A stretch of 6,110 nt of DNA from Lachnospiraceae bacterium (lineage in GTDB: Bacteria; Bacillota_A; Clostridia; Lachnospirales; Lachnospiraceae), in the NCBI GenBank assembly GCA_017652545.1, contig JAGCAV010000352.1, forward strand, positions 1 through 6,110. The letters run 5' to 3'. Numbering within the stretch: the stretch's first letter is position 1; the number at the start of each line of letters is the position of its first letter. Below the pieces are notes generated by a model. It was not told the origin of the DNA, made no database searches, and saw only the letters and a list, made by a program, of their open reading frames with translations. This document shows, piece by piece, positions 1 through 6,110 of this stretch. Made by a program: the position numbers and the translations under genes.

Positions 1-168
1 AACAGGTTTTCCATCTGTGTCCGGAAAAATCCGAAACAAAGTCCGCAAGCGGACCTCAACTCCCTTGTTCCCCTCCCTCATGAGAGGAGCGCCGCAGGAC
101 TTTGCGCGCCGAGCACGGTCGCGAAGCGACATCTTTCCTTACGTGCGAGTGCGCATCCTCGCGGAGCG
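1..168. other. GC-rich non-coding stretch with clustered short palindromes
   Basis: I see no credible gene here. Reading frames through it have no ribosome binding site and run into the tRNA. It holds several small perfect hairpins: GTCCGC-AA-GCGGAC at 41-54, CTCATGAG near 78-85, GTCGC-GAA-GCGAC at 118-130 and GCGAG/CTCGC arms at 145-162. It lies downstream of the tRNA terminator and next to a long inverted repeat. This packing is typical of interspersed non-coding repeats, but I cannot confirm copies elsewhere from one window. Confidence 0.4.
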
Positions 169-210
169 TTTTTCGTATAGGAAATGCGTAGCAATTTCCT
201 ATACGAAAAA
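169..210. repeat. Perfect 17-bp inverted repeat, 8-nt loop, T-start/A-end
   Basis: The arms are TTTTTCGTATAGGAAAT at 169-185 and its exact reverse complement at 194-210, around the loop GCGTAGCA. Because the arms begin with T5 and end with A5, the element reads the same way on either strand. The A5 at 206-210 is also the U-tract of the tRNA terminator on the minus strand. It could be a backup terminator, an RNA stability hairpin, or the tip of a small interspersed palindromic element. The perfect pairing is seen directly; the role is inferred. Confidence 0.8.
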
Positions 211-234
211 GGGCCTCCGCCGAAGCGGAGGCCC
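206..234 (-). terminator. Intrinsic terminator of tRNA-Gly
   Basis: On the minus strand a perfect 10-bp stem, GGGCCTCCGC and GCGGAGGCCC, closes a stable TTCG tetraloop and is followed directly by TTTTT (206-210). It begins four bases after the tRNA discriminator base, so the precursor is very short at its 3' end. Confidence 0.93.
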
Positions 235-237
235 TGC

Positions 238-308
238 AGCAGATGACGGGAATCGAACCCGCATATCCAGCTTGGGAAGCTGGTGTTCTGCCACTGAACT
301 ACATCTGC
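238..308 (-). tRNA. tRNA-Gly, anticodon CCC
   Basis: The minus strand folds into a complete 71-nt cloverleaf. The acceptor arm is GCAGATG (308-302) with CATCTGC (245-239) and discriminator U at 238. The D arm is GTTC/GAAC. The anticodon stem is CCAGC/GCTGG with loop TTCCCAA, putting anticodon CCC at 276-274. The T arm is GCGGG-TTCGATT-CCCGT. The anticodon reads GGG glycine codons. CCA is not encoded: GCA follows the discriminator, so the tail must be added by nucleotidyltransferase. The gene is monocistronic, with its own promoter and terminator. Confidence 0.96.
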
Positions 309-326
309 ATGTCAACTGACTTCAAT

Positions 327-354
327 AGCATACCATCTTTTCCTGAAAAAGCAA
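327..354 (-). promoter_or_regulatory. Probable promoter of tRNA-Gly
   Basis: On the minus strand TTGCTT (354-349) and TATGCT (332-327) are 16 bp apart. TG-G precedes the -10, giving an extended -10 element. The expected start lies about 10-15 nt upstream of the mature tRNA 5' end. The hexamers match consensus only partly, but position and the extended -10 make it plausible. Confidence 0.6.
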
Positions 355-395
355 GGGTAAATTTCCGAAGCCGGGGGGGAGCAACCCCTCGCTTT

Positions 396-428
396 AAAAA
401 ACGCAGCCGCCTTGTCCGGCAGCTGCGT
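396..428 (-). terminator. Terminator of the glgC-glgD operon
   Basis: The arms are 401-411 and 418-428 (ACGCAGC/GCTGCGT, one C/A mismatch, then GCC/GGC) with loop TTGTCC. On the minus strand it is followed by a run of T (400-396). It lies about 55 nt past the glgD stop. T5 at 428-432 follows on the plus strand too, so it could work both ways. A second, weaker GGGG/CCCC pairing lies at 373-388. Confidence 0.88.
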
Positions 429-481
429 TTTTGATCACTCACAACGAATCAGATGACCCTTCTCTTTCACTCACCATTCGA

Positions 482-1597
482 TCAAAGGATGTCATCCCTG
501 TTGACATAGCCCGGATTCTCCGGATCTGCCACCAGCTCTTTCACGTGCTTCACGATCGCCCACTTATCCACGACCTGGTTCTCGACATGGACACCCGGGC
601 CGATGGTGGAATGTCCGAGGATCACACTGTTCCTCACGACAGCGCCTTTCTGGATCTGGACACCACGGCCGATGACTGAGTTCTCAACCGTGCCTTCGAT
701 CAGGCAGCCGTTGGCCACCATGGAGTTCTTCACCTTGGCGCCCTCATAGTAGTGCACCGGGCAGGAGTCCGTGGTCACGGTGTAGATCGGCCAGTCGGAG
801 GAGATCAGATCCTGCGCCTTTGACTGGTCAAGCAGTTCCAGGTTTGCGTCATAGTAGCTCTTGAAGTCCGTGATGGCTGCGAAGTAGCCCTTGTGCTGCA
901 CGCCTCTGATATCCAGATCATTGCTCTCCTCGTTGAGAATGTCTGTCAGCGTGTAGACGGAAGAGATCTTTGCCGCTTTGTCGATCAGGTCGAGGAACAT
1001 CTTGTTGGTCATGACATAAGTGTCCATGAAGACATTTACGTTGTCCGCTGTACCGATGTTCTTCTTGATCGCGGTAACGCCTTTCTGACGGTTGAGCGAG
1101 AGCACATCCAGTCCTCTGTAGCTGCTCTTGCCGTTGTTGACCTTGTGATACAGAACCGTCACGTCCGCGCCGGAGGCAATGTGCTCTTCCACCAGCTTGT
1201 TGAAGTTCTGCTTGAAGACCATGTAGCCGGGCGTGATGATCACATATTCCTGATGCATGCGTCCGATGATCTCCAGGTTGGCTCTGTAGGCGGCCACGTC
1301 GGTGTTATAGATCTCGTTGACCCTGCTGTCCTGGTTGAACAGAAGCTGCAGTTTGCCGCGCTTGGAGTTGATGTTGTAGTGAGAGCCGTTGCCCACATGC
1401 TCCGCGAGTGAGCGGGGGTTCTGGCTGACATAGACCTGGATGCGGTCAATGTTGCTGTTGCTTAAGTTGGACAGAGCAAAGTCCACGATCCTGTAACGGC
1501 CAAGGAATGAGAACGCGCCGATCGGTCTGTGCTTCTCCAGGCCTTCCACTTTAAAATGACTTCCGGAAGAAGTCACGATACCATATACACTTGCCAT
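482..1597 (-). CDS. glgD: GlgD, non-catalytic subunit of glucose-1-phosphate adenylyltransferase
   Basis: This 371-residue protein has the ADP-glucose pyrophosphorylase fold: an N-terminal nucleotidyltransferase domain and a C-terminal left-handed beta-helix from roughly residue 270. It is a degenerate paralogue of GlgC. The nucleotide-binding GGRGSRL loop is replaced by a TSSGSHF region (about 9-15). GRYRIVDF (33-40) is kept. At the position of GlgC's catalytic SGDH the protein reads TPGYMVF (122-128), so Tyr125 stands where the metal-binding Asp should be. In Bacillota, GlgD is known to pair with GlgC in a heterotetramer and raise its activity in glycogen synthesis. The ATG is one base past the glgC stop, with an AAAGGGGG ribosome binding site inside the end of glgC, so the two are probably translationally coupled. 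Confidence 0.93.
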   Translation of the reverse strand: MASVYGIVTSSGSHFKVEGLEKHRPIGAFSFLGRYRIVDFALSNLSNSNIDRIQVYVSQNPRSLAEHVGNGSHYNINSKRGKLQLLFNQDSRVNEIYNTDVAAYRANLEIIGRMHQEYVIITPGYMVFKQNFNKLVEEHIASGADVTVLYHKVNNGKSSYRGLDVLSLNRQKGVTAIKKNIGTADNVNVFMDTYVMTNKMFLDLIDKAAKISSVYTLTDILNEESNDLDIRGVQHKGYFAAITDFKSYYDANLELLDQSKAQDLISSDWPIYTVTTDSCPVHYYEGAKVKNSMVANGCLIEGTVENSVIGRGVQIQKGAVVRNSVILGHSTIGPGVHVENQVVDKWAIVKHVKELVADPENPGYVNRDDIL

Positions 1598-1598
1598 C

Positions 1599-2738
1599 TT
1601 ACTCGACCCCCTTTACATTCTTGGCTACAAGCAGGATATTTTCGCTCTTCGGATCTCCCACGACAGCACCCTTGCCGATCTTTACGCCATTGGCGACAAG
1701 TGCTCTTGTGACCTTCGCGCCTTCCTCAACGACTGCGCCGGGCATCAGGACGGAATCCGTGACTTTGGCGCCCGCTGCGACTGTTGTGCCTGTGAACAGG
1801 ACCGATCTGGTGACATTGCCGTAGATGCTGCAGCCCTGGGTGATGTATGCGACATCGATCTTCGCGTCAGGTCCGATGAACTGCGGCAGCTCGGAAGCGT
1901 CCTCGGTGTAGATCTTCCAGCCGGGATCGGACAGGTTCAGTTCGTTCTTCTTGTCCAGCAGGTCCATGTTGGCTTCCCACAGGGAGTCGATGGTTCCTAC
2001 ATCTTTCCAGTAGCCCTCGAACTTGTAGGCCATGAGGGTCTTTCCGTCGTTCAGGAGCGCCGGAATGATGTCCTTGCCGAAGTCATGGTTGGAATCCGTC
2101 TTCTTCATGTCCGCCAGAAGGACCTTGCGAAGGACTTTCCAGGTGAAGATGTAGATACCCATGGAGGCCAGATTGCTCTTGGGAACCGGCGGCTTCTCTT
2201 CGAACTCCACAATGCGGTCCTGTTCATCGGTATTCATGATGCCGAAACGGGATGCTTCCTTCATCGGAACCGGCAGCACCGCGATGGTGGCATCCGCCTT
2301 TTTCTCCTTGTGGAAGGAAAGCATTGCGTCATAGTTCATCTTGTAGATGTGGTCACCTGAAAGAATGAGCAGGTACTCCGGATTGTAGCTGTCGATGAAG
2401 TCGATGTTCTGGGAAATGGCGTCTGCAGTGCCTCTGTAGACATCCAGATCCGCGTCTGCTTTTTCACGGGGCGGAAGGACGAACACACCGCTGTTCTTGC
2501 TGTCCAGACCCCACTGTCTGCTGGCTGCCACATAGCTGTTCAGTTCAACAGACTCATACTGCGTCAGCACGCCCACGATGTCAATGCCGCTGTTGGCACA
2601 GTTGCTCAGGGGAAAGTCCACGATGCGGTACTTTCCTCCAAAGGATACTGCAGGTTTGGCGACCTTCTTTGTCAGGTCATAAAGGCGGCTTCCCCTTCCT
2701 CCTGCGAGGATCATGGCAAGCATTTCATTTTGGTTCAT
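1599..2738 (-). CDS. glgC: Glucose-1-phosphate adenylyltransferase, catalytic subunit
   Basis: It makes ADP-glucose and pyrophosphate from ATP and glucose-1-phosphate, the committed step of bacterial glycogen synthesis in the cytoplasm (EC 2.7.7.27). The 379 residues fit the Bacillota family. Visible motifs are [11 protein letters not shown] (13-23), [15 protein letters not shown] (28-42), WGLD (76-79), YRGTADA (101-107), SGDHIYK with catalytic-type Asp129, SRFGIMN (163-169), FEEKP with Lys182 equivalent to the sugar-phosphate-binding Lys of E. coli GlgC, SMGIYIF (192-198) and YWKDVGT (243-249). A beta-helix allosteric and oligomerisation domain follows. The start ATG has GGGAGGG nine bases upstream. 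It is the first gene of a two-gene operon with glgD; other glycogen genes are not in the window. Confidence 0.97.
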   Translation of the reverse strand: MNQNEMLAMILAGGRGSRLYDLTKKVAKPAVSFGGKYRIVDFPLSNCANSGIDIVGVLTQYESVELNSYVAASRQWGLDSKNSGVFVLPPREKADADLDVYRGTADAISQNIDFIDSYNPEYLLILSGDHIYKMNYDAMLSFHKEKKADATIAVLPVPMKEASRFGIMNTDEQDRIVEFEEKPPVPKSNLASMGIYIFTWKVLRKVLLADMKKTDSNHDFGKDIIPALLNDGKTLMAYKFEGYWKDVGTIDSLWEANMDLLDKKNELNLSDPGWKIYTEDASELPQFIGPDAKIDVAYITQGCSIYGNVTRSVLFTGTTVAAGAKVTDSVLMPGAVVEEGAKVTRALVANGVKIGKGAVVGDPKSENILLVAKNVKGVE

Positions 2739-2789
2739 GAAAGTAATCCCTCCCTTTTCTGTATTTCGTACCTGTTCGCCAGTCAGAAC

Positions 2790-2814
2790 GCCGCAGAAAC
2801 GAGGATTCTGCGGC
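2790..2814 (-). other. Hairpin in the glgC 5' leader
   Basis: A perfect 9-bp stem (GCCGCAGAA at 2790-2798, TTCTGCGGC at 2806-2814) with a 7-nt loop lies between the glgC promoter and start codon. It starts about 15 nt after the predicted transcription start. No U-tract follows on the minus strand, so it is not a classical terminator. It may stabilise the message 5' end or bind a regulator. Confidence 0.6.
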
Positions 2815-2836
2815 CCCGATTTGTACAGTTGAAATT

Positions 2837-2866
2837 ATTATACAATGACTGCGCAACGTTTTTCAA
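2837..2866 (-). promoter_or_regulatory. Promoter of glgC-glgD
   Basis: On the minus strand TTGAAA (2866-2861) and a perfect TATAAT (2842-2837) are 18 bp apart, about 100 bp upstream of the glgC start. No other gene lies between it and glgC. Confidence 0.78.
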
Positions 2867-3058
2867 TATATTTGTAGAAAATTATGATAGCAGGGGATAA
2901 CAAAGGGGATGGTGGTCTGTCTTCTTTGTCAGAATTGACATAATTTTGCATCCGCGTGGACGGTGAACAGACGGTATGCTCAGACATGTGCTTATAAACT
3001 GAGGCAGCAGAAGCGGCGTGTGAATTCGTAAACGAGAACATGCGCAGGAACCGAAACG
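2867..3058. other. Intergenic spacer without a recognised gene
   Basis: This part of the 402-bp gap between glgC and gdhA holds no ORF with a ribosome binding site. A TTGACA at 2935-2940 on the plus strand has no -10 at a suitable distance. A 67-codon frame on the minus strand lacks a ribosome binding site and overlaps the glgC promoter. I see no RNA gene or clear repeat. Confidence 0.5.
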
Positions 3059-3098
3059 AAAAAACAGAGCCAGGGTGACATACAGTCCCCTGGCTCTG
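3059..3098 (-). terminator. Terminator of gdhA
   Basis: A perfect 11-bp stem (CAGAGCCAGGG at 3065-3075 with its complement at 3088-3098) and 12-nt loop is followed on the minus strand by TTTTTT (3064-3059). It is about 43 nt past the gdhA stop codon. Confidence 0.93.
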
Positions 3099-3140
3099 AC
3101 AGTCTGTTCATATATTTTGACCGGTGATCAGCTTACTGGC

Positions 3141-4585
<1,445 letters not shown>

Positions 4586-4591
4586 GTGACC

Positions 4592-4620
4592 ATTATACTC
4601 ACATTGCCCCGAGGATGCAA
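4592..4620 (-). promoter_or_regulatory. Strong promoter of gdhA
   Basis: On the minus strand TTGCAT (4620-4615) and perfect TATAAT (4597-4592) are separated by the optimal 17 bp. Start of transcription is expected near 4585. Confidence 0.87.
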
Positions 4621-4624
4621 GGTG

Positions 4625-4670
4625 TTTTTCGGATTTTATGAAGGTATTTTGAGATTTTTAGAAAATTTTT
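4625..4670 (-). promoter_or_regulatory. A-tracts upstream of the gdhA promoter (UP-element-like or bent DNA)
   Basis: Five A/T runs (4625-4629, 4634-4637, 4647-4650, 4655-4659, 4662-4670) lie directly upstream of the -35. Their centres average about 10 bp apart. Such tracts can bind the RNA polymerase alpha subunit or curve DNA and raise promoter strength. The tracts are seen; the effect is inferred. Confidence 0.5.
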
Positions 4671-4712
4671 CGGTGAATCGTTCAAACCTCCGATATTAAT
4701 AGTGTGGAATCT

Positions 4713-4745
4713 AAAAAGGGTGGCCGCGCAGCAGCGCTGACCACC
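4713..4745 (-). terminator. Terminator of folD
   Basis: On the minus strand GGTGGTC and GGCCACC pair (one G-U), continue through a bulged A into GCGC/GCGC around a TGCT loop, and are followed by TTTTT (4717-4713). It begins 28 nt past the folD stop and insulates gdhA. Confidence 0.9.
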
Positions 4746-4773
4746 GTTTGGGAACCTCATTGCGTCTTTGACA

Positions 4774-5625
4774 TCACCCGCACATCCTGGCTGCGGCCTC
4801 CACGACATGGCCGACCAGCACCGAAGTGGTGACACTGCCCACACCGCCGGGAACCGGGGTGATGGCATCGACGACCGGCTCGACCGCTGCGTAGTCCACG
4901 TCACCGCAGAGCTTGCCCTCCGCGTTCATGTTGATGCCCACATCAATGACGATCTGGCCTTCCTTCACATAATCCGCACCGATGATGCCGGCACGGCCCG
5001 CGGCTACGATCAGGATATCCGCCTCCCTGGCAACGGAAGGCATATCCACTGTCCTGGTGTGACAGATCGTGACAGTCGCGTTCTTTTTGATGAGCATCAT
5101 GGCAGCGGGTTTGCCGACCACCAGGGAACGCCCGATCACAGTGGCCTTTTTGCCGGTGCAGTCGATCCCGTAATGGTCCAGGATCTCCATGCAGGCAGCC
5201 GGTGTGCAGGGCGGAAATCCGATCTTCTTGCCGGTGAACACACCTGCCATGGAAGCATCCGTCATGCAGTCCACATCCTTTGCCGGATCCAGCGCATTCT
5301 CGATGAGCGCCTGGTCCAGATGCTTCGGGAGCGGCCTGAAAAGCAGCACGCCGTGGATCCGGTCATTCCGGTTGACTTCTCCGATCACATCCAGCAGTTT
5401 TTCCTGCGCGACATCCTCCGGAAGGATGATCTTTTCACAGGAAACACCCAGCGTCTCACAGCGCTTTGTCGCGCCTCTCTCATAGGAAAGGTCGCTGGGG
5501 TTCTCTCCCACCCTGATGATGGCAAGCGTCGGTTCCACACCCTTTTCCTTCAGCTCATTACACTGCGCAATAATGCGCTCATTCAGGGAAGCAACAACAT
5601 CTTTCCCGAGCAACTGTTTTGCCAT
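4774..5625 (-). CDS. folD: FolD-family methylenetetrahydrofolate dehydrogenase, altered cyclohydrolase site
   Basis: FolD proteins oxidise 5,10-methylene-THF to 5,10-methenyl-THF with NAD(P), and most also hydrolyse it to 10-formyl-THF. This 283-residue protein has the usual two domains. Seen are RVGENPSDLSYERGATKR (38-55), RPLPKHLD (97-104), KDVD with Asp119, PPCTP (138-142), the nucleotide-binding GRSLVVGKP (165-173) and ITPVPGGVGS (255-264). Tyr48 matches the conserved catalytic-pocket Tyr. Four residues on, where bifunctional FolD has an essential Lys, it has Ala52. Where they have Gln (VQLPLP), it has Phe96. Dehydrogenase activity should remain; cyclohydrolase activity is doubtful. The ATG has GGAGG six bases upstream. 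The upstream neighbour fchA could supply the missing step. I found no good dedicated promoter. Confidence 0.93.
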   Translation of the reverse strand: MAKQLLGKDVVASLNERIIAQCNELKEKGVEPTLAIIRVGENPSDLSYERGATKRCETLGVSCEKIILPEDVAQEKLLDVIGEVNRNDRIHGVLLFRPLPKHLDQALIENALDPAKDVDCMTDASMAGVFTGKKIGFPPCTPAACMEILDHYGIDCTGKKATVIGRSLVVGKPAAMMLIKKNATVTICHTRTVDMPSVAREADILIVAAGRAGIIGADYVKEGQIVIDVGINMNAEGKLCGDVDYAAVEPVVDAITPVPGGVGSVTTSVLVGHVVEAAARMCG

Positions 5626-5667
5626 ACCAAACCTCCGATCTGTACAATCCGCCGCGCTATATTCTAA

Positions 5668-5695
5668 TTGACATACTCTGATTAAACATTATAAT
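5668..5695 (+). promoter_or_regulatory. Consensus plus-strand promoter, antisense to the main genes
   Basis: TTGACA at 5668-5673 and TATAAT at 5690-5695 match sigma-A consensus at all 12 positions with a 16-bp spacer. It points away from folD, against every gene here. No ORF with an ATG and ribosome binding site follows; a hairpin plus U-tract does (5762-5800). The ATTATAAT core is self-complementary, so a minus-strand -10 also exists, but I find no good -35 for it. Confidence 0.75.
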
Positions 5696-5745
5696 AAATC
5701 TTAAGGAGCACTGCGACAAGCGGCTGGTCTGATTAACAGTTATAA
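5677..5745 (+). repeat. Imperfect 18-bp direct repeat, 51 bp apart
   Basis: TCTGATTAAACATTATAA (5677-5694) and TCTGATTAACAGTTATAA (5728-5745) agree at 15 of 18 positions. The first copy overlaps the consensus promoter's spacer and -10; the second lies inside the predicted transcript. It may mark a local duplication or paired protein-binding sites. Confidence 0.5.
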
Positions 5746-5800
5746 AGCATTTTTAACACTTAACAACCGTCACCGGCCAGGGTGGCGGTTGTTGTCTTTT
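5702..5800 (+). ncRNA. Candidate convergent antisense small RNA, about 100 nt
   Basis: The interval runs from the expected start of the consensus promoter at 5668-5695 to the hairpin and CTTTT at 5762-5800. It has no ATG-initiated ORF, so a short non-coding RNA is the simplest product. Its last about 30 nt are complementary to the final codons of the 25-codon minus-strand ORF (5770-5847), and the rest to sequence downstream of that ORF. This matches the tail-to-tail overlap of some type I toxin-antitoxin pairs. I recognise no known RNA family, and the ends are predictions. Confidence 0.45.
5762..5800 (+). terminator. Hairpin terminator that also contains the small ORF stop
   Basis: A 13-bp stem with one G-U pair (5762-5774 and 5781-5793) and loop GGCCAG is followed on the plus strand by GTCTTTT. 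On the minus strand the same hairpin is followed by AAGTGTTAAAAA, a poor U-tract, so termination should favour the plus strand. It encodes the last residues and stop codon of the 25-codon ORF on the other strand. Confidence 0.6.
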
Positions 5801-5847
5801 ACAATGATCGTGACGGTAAACCGCCCGATGTGCAATGTAATCCGCAT
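5770..5847 (-). CDS. Small basic, beta-patterned 25-residue peptide, unknown function
   Basis: The ATG at 5847 follows GGAGG (5859-5855) at seven bases, one of the best ribosome binding sites in the window, and a near-consensus promoter lies about 75 bp upstream. The peptide begins MRITLHIGRFTVTIIVKD and ends NNRHPGR before TGA. Residues 3-16 alternate hydrophobic and polar side chains (I3, L5, I7, then F10, V12, I14-V16), suggesting an amphipathic strand, and the tail is basic. It is too short to assign to a family and I do not recognise it with certainty. A type I toxin-like peptide or a leader peptide for folD (144 nt downstream) are both possible. Its end lies within the shared hairpin. 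Confidence 0.55.
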   Translation of the reverse strand: MRITLHIGRFTVTIIVKDNNRHPGR

Positions 5848-5902
5848 AGTCTCACCTCCAATCGAAGGATATTGACCAACCGCCTGCAGCTGTGCAGCGC
5901 TC

Positions 5903-5918
5903 CTGCCCAAATGGGCAG
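5903..5918. promoter_or_regulatory. Perfect 16-bp dyad at the small ORF transcription start
   Basis: CTGCCCAAATGGGCAG is a perfect inverted repeat (7-bp arms) placed where transcription from the promoter at 5924-5952 should begin. It could be an operator or a hairpin at the very 5' end of the transcript that protects it from decay. A second short pairing (CTGCA/TGCAG) follows in the leader near 5884-5897. Confidence 0.5.
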
Positions 5919-5923
5919 ATACT

Positions 5924-5952
5924 ATTCTATAATATGTATATTATATTGTCAA
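5924..5952 (-). promoter_or_regulatory. Near-consensus minus-strand promoter of the small ORF
   Basis: On the minus strand TTGACA (5952-5947) and TAGAAT (5929-5924) are 17 bp apart, matching consensus at 11 of 12 positions. It starts 17 bp after the fchA stop codon and points to the 25-codon ORF, and possibly on to folD. Confidence 0.8.
5928..5945. promoter_or_regulatory. Perfect 18-bp AT dyad within the promoter spacer
   Basis: TATAATAT-GT-ATATTATA fills nearly the whole spacer between -35 and -10 and touches the -10. The symmetry fits a dimeric repressor site, but all-A/T palindromes also arise by chance in promoters. Confidence 0.45.
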
Positions 5953-5968
5953 TATGAGTACTTTCTGC

Positions 5969-6110
5969 TCACCTGAGTCTTCCGCTGACCTGCTCAAAGA
6001 TCTGATCTGCGAGCGGCGGATATTTCGCCAGCATGGCGTCCGCCTTCGCGTTCAGTTCCTCCGCCAGTTCCCGGTCAGCCATGGATTTTGTGTTGATGAA
6101 TACGTTCAGG
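5969..6110 (-). CDS. fchA: Cyclodeaminase/cyclohydrolase family protein, C-terminal end only
   Basis: Only the last 46 codons are inside the window; the gene starts beyond its right edge. The visible part reads LNVFINTKSMADRELAEELN (the first 20 residues), then a helical, charged stretch ending in EQVSGRLR and TGA. The NVxINTKxMxDR...AEELNxKAD pattern matches the C-terminus of the FtcD-C/FchA family, all-helical cytoplasmic enzymes that act as formimino-THF cyclodeaminase or methenyl-THF cyclohydrolase. Being next to folD favours methenyl-THF cyclohydrolase over histidine degradation. No clear terminator follows before the next promoter, so read-through towards folD is possible. Confidence 0.8.
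   Translation of the reverse strand, partial: LNVFINTKSMADRELAEELNAKADAMLAKYPPLADQIFEQVSGRLR

Noticed and set aside
309..315. TTGACA on the minus strand just before the tRNA 5' end as a -35 box
   Set aside because: A promoter using it would start transcription inside the tRNA.
17..319. 100-codon plus-strand ORF at the left edge
   Set aside because: It runs through palindromes, a terminator and the whole tRNA, and has no ribosome binding site.
2838..3041. 67-codon minus-strand ORF between glgC and gdhA
   Set aside because: It has no ribosome binding site, overlaps the glgC promoter, and its composition is not protein-like.
5702..5712. AAGGAG on the plus strand as a ribosome binding site for another peptide
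   Set aside because: No ATG, GTG or TTG lies at a usable distance; only a CTG is available.
5782..5976. Plus-strand frame of 64 codons starting at GTG
   Set aside because: It starts inside the terminator hairpin, has no ribosome binding site, and runs antisense to the better-supported small ORF and its promoter.

Overview
The window carries a set of ordinary metabolic genes, all transcribed from the minus strand. It looks like part of the chromosome of an anaerobic Bacillota bacterium (class Clostridia or Erysipelotrichia; I cannot place it further). The clues are the glgC-glgD pair (GlgD is a Bacillota trait), a hexameric-type glutamate dehydrogenase close to the Clostridium symbiosum enzyme, a folD next to a cyclodeaminase/cyclohydrolase (fchA) gene, strong GGAGG ribosome binding sites and consensus sigma-A-type promoters.

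Layout, low to high coordinates. Positions 1-168 hold GC-rich non-coding sequence full of short palindromes. A perfect 17-bp inverted repeat (169-210) follows, abutting the terminator (206-234) of a tRNA-Gly(CCC) gene (238-308, minus) that has its own promoter (327-354). A terminator at 396-428 ends the glgC-glgD operon: glgD 482-1597 and glgC 1599-2738, separated by one base, with a promoter at 2837-2866 and a leader hairpin. gdhA (3141-4475) is a single-gene unit with a textbook promoter (4592-4620), a GC-rich leader of about 110 nt, upstream A-tracts and its own terminator (3059-3098). folD (4774-5625) ends at a terminator (4713-4745). The 3' end of fchA enters at the right edge (5969-6110).

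The least ordinary stretch is the 343-bp gap between fchA and folD. On the minus strand it has a near-consensus promoter containing a perfect dyad, a second dyad at the expected transcription start, and a 25-codon ORF with an ideal ribosome binding site. On the plus strand it has a fully consensus promoter (TTGACA, 16 bp, TATAAT) aimed at a hairpin plus U-tract about 70 bp downstream. That hairpin contains the stop codon of the small ORF. The result looks like a short peptide gene with a convergent antisense RNA of about 100 nt, an arrangement seen in type I toxin-antitoxin loci. A leader peptide for folD is the main alternative.

Functionally, GlgC makes ADP-glucose for glycogen, with GlgD as its catalytically degenerate partner. 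GdhA links ammonium and 2-oxoglutarate to glutamate. FolD and FchA interconvert one-carbon tetrahydrofolates. This FolD lacks the Lys and Gln of the cyclohydrolase site, so the neighbouring FchA may supply that step.
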